Shown: positions 1-5,868, counted from the first letter of the stretch. The stretch is DNA of 5,868 nucleotides from an uncultured Marinilabiliaceae bacterium (GCA_905235955.1 CAJONN010000125.1:1-5868); one strand, 5' to 3'. Translations and numbers: made by a program. Notes: generated by a model from the sequence alone, not told the origin.

Positions 1-76
1 AATTTTCTTAACGCTCCGTGCCAAAGGCGACAACCGCGAGGTGAAAATCGAGTTTCGTGCTTATTGTTGGAAGACA
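1..76 (+). repeat. 76-bp repeat, left copy (inverted partner at 5767-5842)
   Basis: Reading base k here against the complement of base 5843-k, positions 1-50 match without exception, and 74 of 76 positions match over the full span. The mismatches are at 51 and 62. Matching then fades (77 and 81 differ). The repeat probably continues left of the window, because the outer edge of the match falls exactly on base 1. It contains an open frame with GTG at 41 that runs to TAA at 134-136 (about 31 residues), but see the findings for why I do not call it a gene. The type is unknown: a dispersed intergenic repeat is most likely, and no transposase is nearby. Confidence 0.9.
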
Positions 77-93
77 TTTTTTTGTTGTATTCC

Positions 94-113
94 TTTCGCC
101 ACTTCGTGGCTAC
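94..113 (+). repeat. Short CTTCG hairpin motif beside the 76-bp repeat
   Basis: A perfect 5-bp stem GCCAC (98-102) / GTGGC (106-110) closes a TTC loop. The surrounding string has the pattern TTTCG-CCA-CTTCG-TGG-CTAC. A similar string (TTTCG, then CTTCG, then CTAC) is read on the minus strand at 5846-5863, next to the other repeat copy. This suggests a second module of the same repeat family. It has no T-tract, so it is not a terminator. Confidence 0.4.
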
Positions 114-198
114 TTTACTTGCGAAACTTGAATTAATAAGAACTATCCTTTAGTTGAAATTTTCAAAATTCTACAAAAATAAAATACATATTAGGGGG

Positions 199-243
199 AA
201 GGGCGACAGAAGTCAAAAATAGTGGCTTTCTGTCGCTCTTTTT
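199..243 (+). terminator. Strong rho-independent terminator, orphan
   Basis: Bases 199-211 pair with 228-240 in a stem of about 13 bp that includes GCGACAGAA / TTCTGTCGC and one G-U pair. The inner part can extend through 212-214 with 224-226 around a one-base bulge. A T-run follows directly at 239-243. The T-tract lies only on the plus strand, so it would end rightward transcription. No plus-strand gene precedes it in the window, so it serves either a gene left of the window or a small RNA. Confidence 0.7.
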
Positions 244-245
244 AT

Positions 246-427
246 TTGCGCACTGCACAGATTTTTTTTGAATGAACACAGATTTTACAGATTGAATAGA
301 TTTTCAGGAAGAAACGCATAGGGTAGAGGCAAGTCAAAGTCTCGCTACAATGAGAATTTGTACATATATAAATCCTTCTTATTCACCACATCTGTGTTTC
401 AAATAAATTAGTGTTATCAGTGCGAAA
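246..427. repeat. Imperfect fold-back (MITE-like) element with CACAGATT arms
   Basis: The two ends are inverted copies. CGCACTG (249-255) faces CAGTGCG (418-424), AACACAGAT (275-283) faces ATCTGTGTT (390-398), and TGAATA (293-298) faces TATTCA (380-385), all in the correct order with small gaps. The left arm also carries repeated CACAGATTT units at 256-264 and 277-285 and ACAGATT at 287-293. The core at about 304-372 is unpaired. It encodes nothing. It resembles CACAGATT-type dispersed intergenic repeats that I associate with Bacteroidota genomes, which is recall and not checked. The right arm reaches to within about 50 bases of the PBP start codon. Confidence 0.6.
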
Positions 428-439
428 GCAAAAAATCAT

Positions 440-447
440 TATCTTTA
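440..447 (+). promoter_or_regulatory. Possible Bacteroidota -7 element for the operon
   Basis: TATCTTTA matches the Bacteroidota -7 consensus TAnnTTTG at all but the last fixed base. It sits 26 bases before the ATG at 474, which would give a short leader of about 20 nt. No good TTG/TTTG -33 element lies at the expected distance upstream, so this is a weak candidate. If real, it would place transcription start just inside the boundary of the fold-back repeat. Confidence 0.2.
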
Positions 448-473
448 CCCCTGTTTTTTACATAACGAAAAAT

Positions 474-2846
474 ATGAATCTGAAATATAAAAAACCGCTT
501 ATTATTTTTTGGTCGATATTTGGCTTTAGCATAATTGCCATTGTGATATTTTTTACATTGCTTTCGTATGGCGTATTGGGCTTTATGCCAACATTTGAAG
601 ACCTTGAAAATCCTAAGAGTAGTCTTGCTACTGACATTATTTCTGAAGATGGAGTAACGCTTGGTAAGTTTTATGTCGAAAATAGAAGTCAGGTCGAATA
701 CGATGAGCTTTCGCCATATATTGTGCAGGCACTTGTGGCTACTGAAGATGAGCGATTCTATGAGCATGCTGGTATCGACTTTCGCGGACTTATGCGCGTA
801 TTGGTCAAAACAGCCATACTGCGTCAAGATGCAGGTGGTGGCTCTACTATTACACAGCAGCTTGCTAAAATGCTTTTCCATGGTCATGCACAGTCGAAGT
901 GGGAGCGTTATACACAAAAAATAAAAGAGTGGGTTATTGCCGTAAAACTTGAGCGCAGCTACACCAAAGAAGAGATAATAGCTATGTATCTCAACCGTGT
1001 GGGTTTCATATACGACGCATACGGCATCGAGTCAGCTTCGTGGACATTCTTTGGTACCAATGTGGGTGACCTCAAAATAGAACAGGCTGCAATGCTTGTT
1101 GGTATGTTGCAAAACCCAGCTCTCTACAACCCCATACGCCGTGAAGAGATAGTGCTAAATAGGCGCAATGTGGTGTTGGGACAAATGCTTAAACAACGCT
1201 ATATCAACACGTCGCAATACGATTCGCTCAAGACTTTGCCACTTGGGCTCGATTTTCGCCGTGCCGACCACAAAGATGGTCTTGCACCTTACTTCCGTGA
1301 ATATGTGCGCCTAATGCTTACTGCTACTAAGCCTGAAAGAGAAAATTATGCATCGTGGCAACAAGTTAAGTTTGAGGAAGATAGCATACAATGGGCTACC
1401 AATCCTATTTATGGTTGGATAGCCAAAAATCCTAAAGCCGATGGCTCGCTCTACAACCTTTATCGCGACGGACTCAAGATACATACCACCATCGATAGCC
1501 GTATGCAACAATATGCTGAGGAGGCTATGAAAGAGCATTTGGGCAACGAACTGCAACCAATATTTTTCCGCACCAAAAAAGGTGCAAAATATGCACCATA
1601 CACCAATAGCTTATCCAAAGAGCAATATGACGACCTCATACGCAAAGCCATTCGCAACTCTGACCGTTATCGCCAGATGAAACGCGATGGAGCCTCTGAT
1701 GCCACTATCGATGCAGCAATGCGCACACCCGTTGAAACCAAAGTGTTTACTTGGAGCGGTGAACGTGACACAGTAATGACACCTCTCGACTCTATTATTT
1801 ATCATAAGCACTTTTTGCGTAGTAGCATGATGTCAGTCGACCCACACAACGGACATATCAAAGTTTATATTGGCGGACCAAACTTCAAATATTTTATGTA
1901 CGATATGGCATCGCAGGGCAAACGACAAGTGGGTTCTACCATAAAACCATTTGTATATTGTTTTGCAATGAAAGAGGGACACACTCCGTGCGACCTTGTG
2001 CCCAACACTCCGCAAACATTCCTGCTCGAAGATGGCACAACTTGGACACCACGCAATGCTGGCGATGCTCGAGATGGTGAAATGGTTTCGCTCAAATGGG
2101 GCTTGGCCAACTCCAACAACAACGTTACAGCTTGGGTGATGAAGCAATACTCGCCACAAGCCGTTGCTGCACTGATAAAAGACGTTGGCATACACTCACA
2201 TATCGACCCCGTATATTCCCTTTGTCTTGGTACATCAGAGGTGAGCCTAATGGAGATGGTAGGCGCATACTCTACATTTGTCAACAAAGGCGTACACATC
2301 GACCCCATTGGTGTTACGAGTATCGAAGATAAATATGGCAACATCATAGCACAGTTTACCCCCACCGAGCGTGAAGCTATCGATGCAGAAACAGCTTACT
2401 TGATGATAAACTTGCTCGAAGGTGTTGTAAATCAGGGTACTGGTAGACGACTGCGCGGACCAGCATACAAACTTACCAACCCAATGGGTGGCAAAACTGG
2501 CACAACGCAAAACCAGTCAGATGGATGGTTTATGTCGGTAATGCCAAACCTTGTTACAGGTGTTTGGGTAGGTGGCGAAGAACGTAGCATACACTTCGAT
2601 AGTATGAACATCGGACAAGCATCGAATGTGGCAATACCAATATTTGGTAGGTTTGTGCTTAAAGTATTTGATGATCAAAAGATAACAAGTGTGCGCCCTA
2701 CCGACACATTTGAAGTGCCCGAAGTATTTTCATATTCGCTCGATTGCTCTGACAAAAACATCAATGCCGATGAAAGTTACGACGCAACAAGCCTCGACGA
2801 ATTGCCAACACAAGGCAACAACGAACCATCTATTTTCGACTTCTGA
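474..2846 (+). CDS. mrcA: Class A penicillin-binding protein 1A (glycosyltransferase-transpeptidase)
   Basis: Bifunctional peptidoglycan synthase anchored in the inner membrane: it polymerises lipid II into glycan strands and cross-links stem peptides. I start it at the ATG at 474 (790 residues). The open frame reaches a GTG at 411, but that GTG lies inside the fold-back repeat and would put 21 extra residues before the membrane anchor. A basic N-terminus and one transmembrane helix (about 9-36) are followed by a GT51 domain: EDERFYEHAG with the catalytic-type Glu at 91, GGGSTITQQLAK at 121-132, and the KEEIIAMYLN motif at 165-174. The transpeptidase domain has S-T-I-K (catalytic Ser 488), S-N-N (547-549) and K-T-G-T (674-677), so both activities look intact. 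The tail is acidic. The linker between domains (about residues 345-445) is long, in the style of Bacteroidota PBP1A. It is the first gene of the operon, 20 bases before the next one. Family assignment is very secure; mrcA (also ponA) is assigned by family. Confidence 0.96.
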   Translation: MNLKYKKPLIIFWSIFGFSIIAIVIFFTLLSYGVLGFMPTFEDLENPKSSLATDIISEDGVTLGKFYVENRSQVEYDELSPYIVQALVATEDERFYEHAGIDFRGLMRVLVKTAILRQDAGGGSTITQQLAKMLFHGHAQSKWERYTQKIKEWVIAVKLERSYTKEEIIAMYLNRVGFIYDAYGIESASWTFFGTNVGDLKIEQAAMLVGMLQNPALYNPIRREEIVLNRRNVVLGQMLKQRYINTSQYDSLKTLPLGLDFRRADHKDGLAPYFREYVRLMLTATKPERENYASWQQVKFEEDSIQWATNPIYGWIAKNPKADGSLYNLYRDGLKIHTTIDSRMQQYAEEAMKEHLGNELQPIFFRTKKGAKYAPYTNSLSKEQYDDLIRKAIRNSDRYRQMKRDGASDATIDAAMRTPVETKVFTWSGERDTVMTPLDSIIYHKHFLRSSMMSVDPHNGHIKVYIGGPNFKYFMYDMASQGKRQVGSTIKPFVYCFAMKEGHTPCDLVPNTPQTFLLEDGTTWTPRNAGDARDGEMVSLKWGLANSNNNVTAWVMKQYSPQAVAALIKDVGIHSHIDPVYSLCLGTSEVSLMEMVGAYSTFVNKGVHIDPIGVTSIEDKYGNIIAQFTPTEREAIDAETAYLMINLLEGVVNQGTGRRLRGPAYKLTNPMGGKTGTTQNQSDGWFMSVMPNLVTGVWVGGEERSIHFDSMNIGQASNVAIPIFGRFVLKVFDDQKITSVRPTDTFEVPEVFSYSLDCSDKNINADESYDATSLDELPTQGNNEPSIFDF

Positions 2847-2866
2847 AAAATAAGGCGTTTTGCGGT

Positions 2867-3928
2867 ATGGACAGACAACACTCTGACTCATCAATACTTG
2901 ACGGCTTCAAATCGTGGAAAATAGCGCTACCCATAGTTATTGGTTTGGGTGCTACAATGTGGCTTTTTGCTCGCGAATATGAGCCGGGTACATTCAGCAT
3001 GGTGAGGTTTAGTTTTTTTACAATATTGTGGTTGATATTGTCGTATGGTATGATGGCCATACGCGACATAGGCTACATGATGCGTATACGCATATTGAGC
3101 GATGGTGACCTCACTTGGAAGCGCGCTTTCAGAATCATAATGTTGTGGGAGTTTGCTTCAGCTGTAACGCCATCGGCAGTAGGAGGCACAAGTGTAGCTG
3201 TCTTTTTTGTCAACCGCGAAGGCATAAGTGCAGGGCGTAGTACTGGCATTGTGATGGTAACATCGTTTCTCGACGAACTCTTTTTTGCTCTCATATTTCC
3301 GCTTGCTATATTGCTCATAGGGTATGCTGGCATATTTGAAACATCGGCAGGTATAGCTCACAATTTTGTCTATTTAGCATGGGGCGGATATTGCGTCAAA
3401 GTAGCTTATATTCTGGTGCTTAGCTACGGATTTTTTATTAATCCGCAAGGACTAAAAAAATTGCTTGTGCTAATATTTAAGCTGCCACTGCTTAGGCGTT
3501 GGAGCGAAAAAATAGACCGCATAGGCACTGACATGATAAGCACTTCAGAGCACTTCAGAGCATGGTCGGCAAGCAAATGGCTCAAAGCATTCTGTGCCAC
3601 ATGCATTAGCTGGATAGCTCGCTACTGGGTTGTAAACACGCTCATAATAGCCTTCTTGGGCATACATTATCTGAATATAGAACAACATTTTATAGTCTTT
3701 GGCAAGCAATTGGCAATGTGGATAATGATGCTTGTAAGTCCAACACCGGGTGGTAGCGGTTTTGCTGAATGGGTGTTTCAGGAATTCTTGAAAGACTTTT
3801 TGCCAATGGCTGGCATAGGCGTAGCACTTGCACTCTGTTGGCGACTTGTAAGCTACTACCCATATCTGATAATTGGCACAATATTGTTGCCCAAATGGAT
3901 TAGAAACATCTTGCACAAAAAACAATGA
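2867..3928 (+). CDS. YbhN/UPF0104-type membrane protein (LPG-synthase TM domain family)
   Basis: A 353-residue polytopic inner-membrane protein with about eight hydrophobic segments, for example at 17-35, 44-65, 88-115, 127-155, 166-191, 239-265, 277-292 and 314-342. Two motifs mark the family: VTPSAVGG at 100-107, followed by a FFVNREG stretch (113-119), and SPTPGGSG at 291-298. Both are typical of the transmembrane domain that in MprF carries the lipid flippase function. The soluble aminoacyl-transfer domain of MprF is absent, so this is not a lysyl-phosphatidylglycerol synthase. Some stand-alone members have been linked to lipid transport, but the substrate here cannot be read from sequence. 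Its place between a PBP and LpxK suggests an envelope lipid (inference). The ATG at 2867 follows the PBP stop by 20 bases without a Shine-Dalgarno motif. The stop overlaps the lpxK start in ATGA, implying translational coupling. A 10-bp tandem duplication lies inside the gene. Confidence 0.88.
   Translation: MDRQHSDSSILDGFKSWKIALPIVIGLGATMWLFAREYEPGTFSMVRFSFFTILWLILSYGMMAIRDIGYMMRIRILSDGDLTWKRAFRIIMLWEFASAVTPSAVGGTSVAVFFVNREGISAGRSTGIVMVTSFLDELFFALIFPLAILLIGYAGIFETSAGIAHNFVYLAWGGYCVKVAYILVLSYGFFINPQGLKKLLVLIFKLPLLRRWSEKIDRIGTDMISTSEHFRAWSASKWLKAFCATCISWIARYWVVNTLIIAFLGIHYLNIEQHFIVFGKQLAMWIMMLVSPTPGGSGFAEWVFQEFLKDFLPMAGIGVALALCWRLVSYYPYLIIGTILLPKWIRNILHKKQ
3539..3562 (+). repeat. 10-bp tandem duplication inside a coding region
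   Basis: The unit CACTTCAGAG occurs twice in direct succession (3541-3560), and the period-10 match extends to 24 bases in total. It encodes the stretch around residues 225-232 of the membrane protein, in the loop before helix 239-265. Because ten is not a multiple of three, gain or loss of one unit would shift the frame. The current frame is open. Confidence 0.85.
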
Positions 3929-4953
3929 ATTTGCGCCTTCTATTGCTGCCCTTCACGCTAATATATGCCGCCATTATGATGGTGCGCAACAGGCTGTACG
4001 ACTGGCATTTGCTTCGTTCAGTGTCGTCCAGTAAGCCAGTTATTTGTGTAGGCAATATCACCGTAGGTGGCACAGGCAAAACGCCATTTATTGAGCATCT
4101 GATAAGCATATTGCAACCCTATCAGCCATCAGTAGTAAGTAGAGGCTATAGGCGCAAAACTCACGGACTAGTTGTTGCTACATCACAATCAACAGCCATC
4201 GAAATAGGCGACGAACCTTGCCAAATGCACCACAAACATCCGCAAGTGCCCATAGCTGTGTGCGAAGATCGCGCCCTTGCTATAGCTCACCTCGCAACCC
4301 ATACATCAACCAACGTAGTGCTAATGGACGATGGATTTCAGCACCGTAGTGTTAGAGCCGGACTTTATATACTGATAACCGACTATGCACGTCCAATGTG
4401 GAGCGACTTTACCTTCCCGGCAGGCAACATGCGCGAGCCTTGGCAAGGTAGGCACAGAGCCAACATAATAGTGGTAAACAAATGCCGCCCAGACCTTTCG
4501 CTTGCCGAACGCGACAAAATAAAAGCTAAGCTCAGCACCAACAGCGATGTGTTTTTTAGCACTATAGAATATGGTAGCCTTACAACCTTTGATGGCAAAA
4601 CAACAACATTGCCCAGTACCACCAAAATATTGGCAGTAGCAGGCATTGGTAGGCCAGAGCCATTCTTTAGCGAAATAGAGAGGCATTTTGCTGATGTAAA
4701 GCGCATTAGCTTTGCTGATCATCATCGGTTTGCAGCATCTGAAATAGAACAAATATCACAAACTTGCCAATCTGAAAATAGGGTGCTCATCACTACCGAA
4801 AAAGATGCAATGCGCCTACGCGAATATGTTGAGCAATTGACAATAAATGTTGTATATTTGCCCATACAGCTTCGTATTTTGTTTGGCGAAGCAGAAAAGT
4901 TGAACACAAAAATTTTACAATATGTCAGACAATTTGATAGAGCAAATAAATGA
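3925..4953 (+). CDS. lpxK: Tetraacyldisaccharide 4'-kinase
   Basis: LpxK phosphorylates the 4' position of the tetraacyldisaccharide 1-phosphate with ATP to make lipid IVA, a late step of lipid A synthesis at the cytoplasmic face of the inner membrane. The 342 residues are a usual length for the family. The N-terminal hydrophobic helix (about 3-20) is the membrane anchor. The P-loop is in VGNITVGGTGKTP (42-54, Lys 52). DDGFQHR is at 135-141, FPAGNMREP at 164-172, the conserved DHH at 265-267, and TTEKDAMRL at 290-298. All key family motifs are present, so the enzyme should be active. The start overlaps the preceding stop in ATGA and the 3' end overlaps the phosphorylase gene by 32 bases, so expression is probably coupled on both sides. 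Lipid A implies a Gram-negative envelope. The assignment is very secure. Confidence 0.97.
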   Translation: MNLRLLLLPFTLIYAAIMMVRNRLYDWHLLRSVSSSKPVICVGNITVGGTGKTPFIEHLISILQPYQPSVVSRGYRRKTHGLVVATSQSTAIEIGDEPCQMHHKHPQVPIAVCEDRALAIAHLATHTSTNVVLMDDGFQHRSVRAGLYILITDYARPMWSDFTFPAGNMREPWQGRHRANIIVVNKCRPDLSLAERDKIKAKLSTNSDVFFSTIEYGSLTTFDGKTTTLPSTTKILAVAGIGRPEPFFSEIERHFADVKRISFADHHRFAASEIEQISQTCQSENRVLITTEKDAMRLREYVEQLTINVVYLPIQLRILFGEAEKLNTKILQYVRQFDRANK

Positions 4954-5746
4954 GGCAGCATCCTACCTCAAATCACAATTTAGCGCACAACCAAAAGTAG
5001 GCATCATACTTGGCACTGGTTTGGGCGGCTTGGTGAACGAAATAAATATTGAGAAATCAATTGACTACAAAGATATTCCGCACTTCCCAGTGTCAACAGT
5101 TGAAGGACATTCAGGCCGAATGATAATAGGCAAAATAGGTCATGTGCCAGTTATTGCCATGCAAGGTCGCTTCCACTACTACGAAGGCTACAAAATGGAG
5201 CAAGTAACATTCCCAGCTCGAGTAATGAAAGTAGCAGGCATCAATACACTCTTTGTGTCGAATGCCAGTGGTGGACTGAATCCTACATTCAAAGTAGGCA
5301 CCATAATGGTTATTACTGACCACATCAACATGTTTGGCACCAATCCACTCATTGGCAAAAACTACGACGAATTTGGTCCGCGTTTCCCCGATATGAGCGA
5401 AGTGTATAGCAAACGCCTCATAGCCAAAGCTTTTGAGATAGGTAAGAAGAACAACATAGAACTTGCAAGCGGAACATACGTTGGCACAACAGGTCCAACA
5501 TTTGAAACACCCTCAGAATACAAAATGTTTCGCATACTTGGTGGCGATGCCGTTGGCATGTCGACAGTGCCAGAAGTGATAGTAGCGCACCATGCAGGCA
5601 TGGAGGTGTTTGGTATCTCAATAATCACTGACTCTGGCGTGCCGGGTGAGATAGTAGAGGTGAGCCACGAAGAGGTGCAAAAAGTAGCTGCTGCCGCCGA
5701 ACCACTCATGACAAAGGTGATAAAAGAGCTTGTTGAAACACTCTGA
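4922..5746 (+). CDS. punA: Purine nucleoside phosphorylase, trimeric (PNP/MTAP) family
   Basis: Cytosolic enzyme of purine salvage that cleaves purine nucleosides with phosphate to free base and ribose 1-phosphate. The 274 residues match the low-molecular-mass trimeric family and resemble mammalian PNP closely. Visible motifs are GTGLGG (31-36) and EGHSGR (61-66) for phosphate, QGRFHYYEGY (81-90), SNASGGLN (113-120), GPTFET (191-196, with Glu 195 as the usual base-binding Glu) and VGMSTVPEV (211-219). At the position of human Asn243 this protein has Asp 237 (IITDSG), which may affect base preference. The ATG at 4922 lies inside lpxK and gives the expected N-terminal length before GTGLGG. An A/T-rich stretch precedes it in place of a Shine-Dalgarno motif. 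It is the last gene of the operon, 20 bases before the inverted repeat copy. Family is certain; exact substrate and the symbol are less so. Confidence 0.93.
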   Translation: MSDNLIEQINEAASYLKSQFSAQPKVGIILGTGLGGLVNEINIEKSIDYKDIPHFPVSTVEGHSGRMIIGKIGHVPVIAMQGRFHYYEGYKMEQVTFPARVMKVAGINTLFVSNASGGLNPTFKVGTIMVITDHINMFGTNPLIGKNYDEFGPRFPDMSEVYSKRLIAKAFEIGKKNNIELASGTYVGTTGPTFETPSEYKMFRILGGDAVGMSTVPEVIVAHHAGMEVFGISIITDSGVPGEIVEVSHEEVQKVAAAAEPLMTKVIKELVETL

Positions 5747-5766
5747 AAGAAATATAACCCACAAAT

Positions 5767-5842
5767 TGTCTTCCAACAATTAGCACGAAACCCGATTTTC
5801 ACCTCGCGGTTGTCGCCTTTGGCACGGAGCGTTAAGAAAATT
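5767..5842 (-). repeat. 76-bp repeat, right copy, inverted
   Basis: This is the inverted partner of 1-76, with 74 of 76 positions matching, starting 20 bases after the phosphorylase stop. Unlike the left copy, sequence beyond the outer edge is visible here (5843-5868), so the match ends at 5842 only because the left copy is cut by the window. The inner edge holds a weak 6-bp hairpin (AATTGT / ACAATT, 5764-5781) without a T-run, which I do not count as a terminator. Confidence 0.9.
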
Positions 5843-5845
5843 ATC

Positions 5846-5863
5846 GTAGCGAAGCGCCCGAAA
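5846..5863 (-). repeat. Short CTTCG motif beside the right repeat copy
   Basis: Read on the minus strand this is TTTCG-GGCG-CTTCG-CTAC, similar in pattern to 94-113. In repeat orientation it lies before the 76-bp core here, while the left motif lies after the core. This suggests a modular repeat in which the core alternates with CTTCG units. The similarity is short and could be partly chance. Confidence 0.35.
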
Positions 5864-5868
5864 CGATT

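Larger units (their letters stand above)
1..473. other. Repeat-rich intergenic region upstream of the operon
   Basis: No convincing gene is visible in this stretch on either strand. It holds, in order, a 76-bp repeat copy, a small CTTCG hairpin, a strong plus-strand terminator, and a fold-back element made of CACAGATT-like arms. Only the last 50 or so bases before the ATG at 474 look like an ordinary leader. A minus-strand open frame that crosses from the PBP gene into this region matches no family I recognise and is antisense to a certain gene, so it is not called. Confidence 0.75.

Noticed and set aside
154..166. Palindrome TTGAAA-T-TTTCAA as an operator
   Set aside because: It is a low-complexity A/T-rich string with no associated promoter or regulator, so it is expected by chance here.
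256..304. CRISPR-like array from repeated CACAGATT units
   Set aside because: Units are about 9 bases, irregular in spacing and degenerate, without spacers of constant length; they are better explained as arms of the fold-back element.
417..917. Minus-strand open frame of 166 codons opposite the PBP gene start
   Set aside because: It is antisense to the membrane anchor and GT51 motifs of a secure gene, has no recognisable domain, and runs into the fold-back repeat.
2867..3928. MprF-type lysyl-phosphatidylglycerol synthase
   Set aside because: The protein has only the transmembrane domain; the soluble aminoacyl-transfer domain is missing, and the next frame encodes LpxK.
5764..5781. Hairpin AATTGT / ACAATT after the last gene as operon terminator
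   Set aside because: The stem has only 6 A/T-rich base pairs and no T-run, and the left repeat copy does not preserve the pairing.
5362..5802. Minus-strand open frame of 146 codons that starts in the right repeat copy
   Set aside because: Most of it is antisense to the phosphorylase. Its first residues are repeat sequence, so the apparent start is a product of the repeat.
1..5842. Composite transposon bounded by the inverted repeats
   Set aside because: No transposase, integrase or cargo gene typical of mobile elements is present, and the enclosed genes are core envelope and salvage functions.

Overview
The window looks like a chromosomal segment of a Bacteroidota genome, most likely Bacteroidales (inference). 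The support is a class A PBP and a purine nucleoside phosphorylase of the style seen in that phylum, an lpxK-to-phosphorylase gene order that I recall from Bacteroides-type genomes, starts without Shine-Dalgarno motifs but with A/T-rich leaders, and lpxK itself, which implies a Gram-negative, lipid A-making cell.

Layout: positions 1-473 are non-coding and rich in repeats. They hold one arm of a 76-bp repeat at the very edge (1-76), a small CTTCG hairpin (98-110), a strong plus-strand rho-independent terminator with no gene in front of it (199-243), and an imperfect fold-back (MITE-like) element at about 246-427 with CACAGATT-type arms. From 474 to 5746 there are four tightly packed plus-strand genes: a bifunctional class A penicillin-binding protein (474-2846), a polytopic membrane protein of the YbhN/LPG-synthase-TM family (2867-3928), LpxK (3925-4953, ATGA overlap), and a trimeric-type purine nucleoside phosphorylase (4922-5746, overlapping lpxK by 32 nt). 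After the last stop codon comes a second copy of the 76-bp repeat in inverted orientation (5767-5842).

How the genes fit together: spacings of 20, -4 and -32 nt, all on one strand, indicate a single operon. The first three genes concern the cell envelope: peptidoglycan polymerisation and cross-linking, a probable lipid-handling membrane protein, and lipid A 4'-phosphorylation. The fourth is purine salvage and seems to ride along with lpxK.

I did not find a defence system, CRISPR array, transposase or other plainly new multi-gene system. The most interesting signals are the 76-bp inverted repeat pair that frames the whole operon, the fold-back element just upstream of the PBP gene (it contains a false upstream GTG start), the orphan terminator, and an Asp at the purine-recognition position of the phosphorylase where 6-oxopurine enzymes usually carry Asn. 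Both window ends fall in or beside the repeat, which would fit a contig broken at multi-copy sequence.
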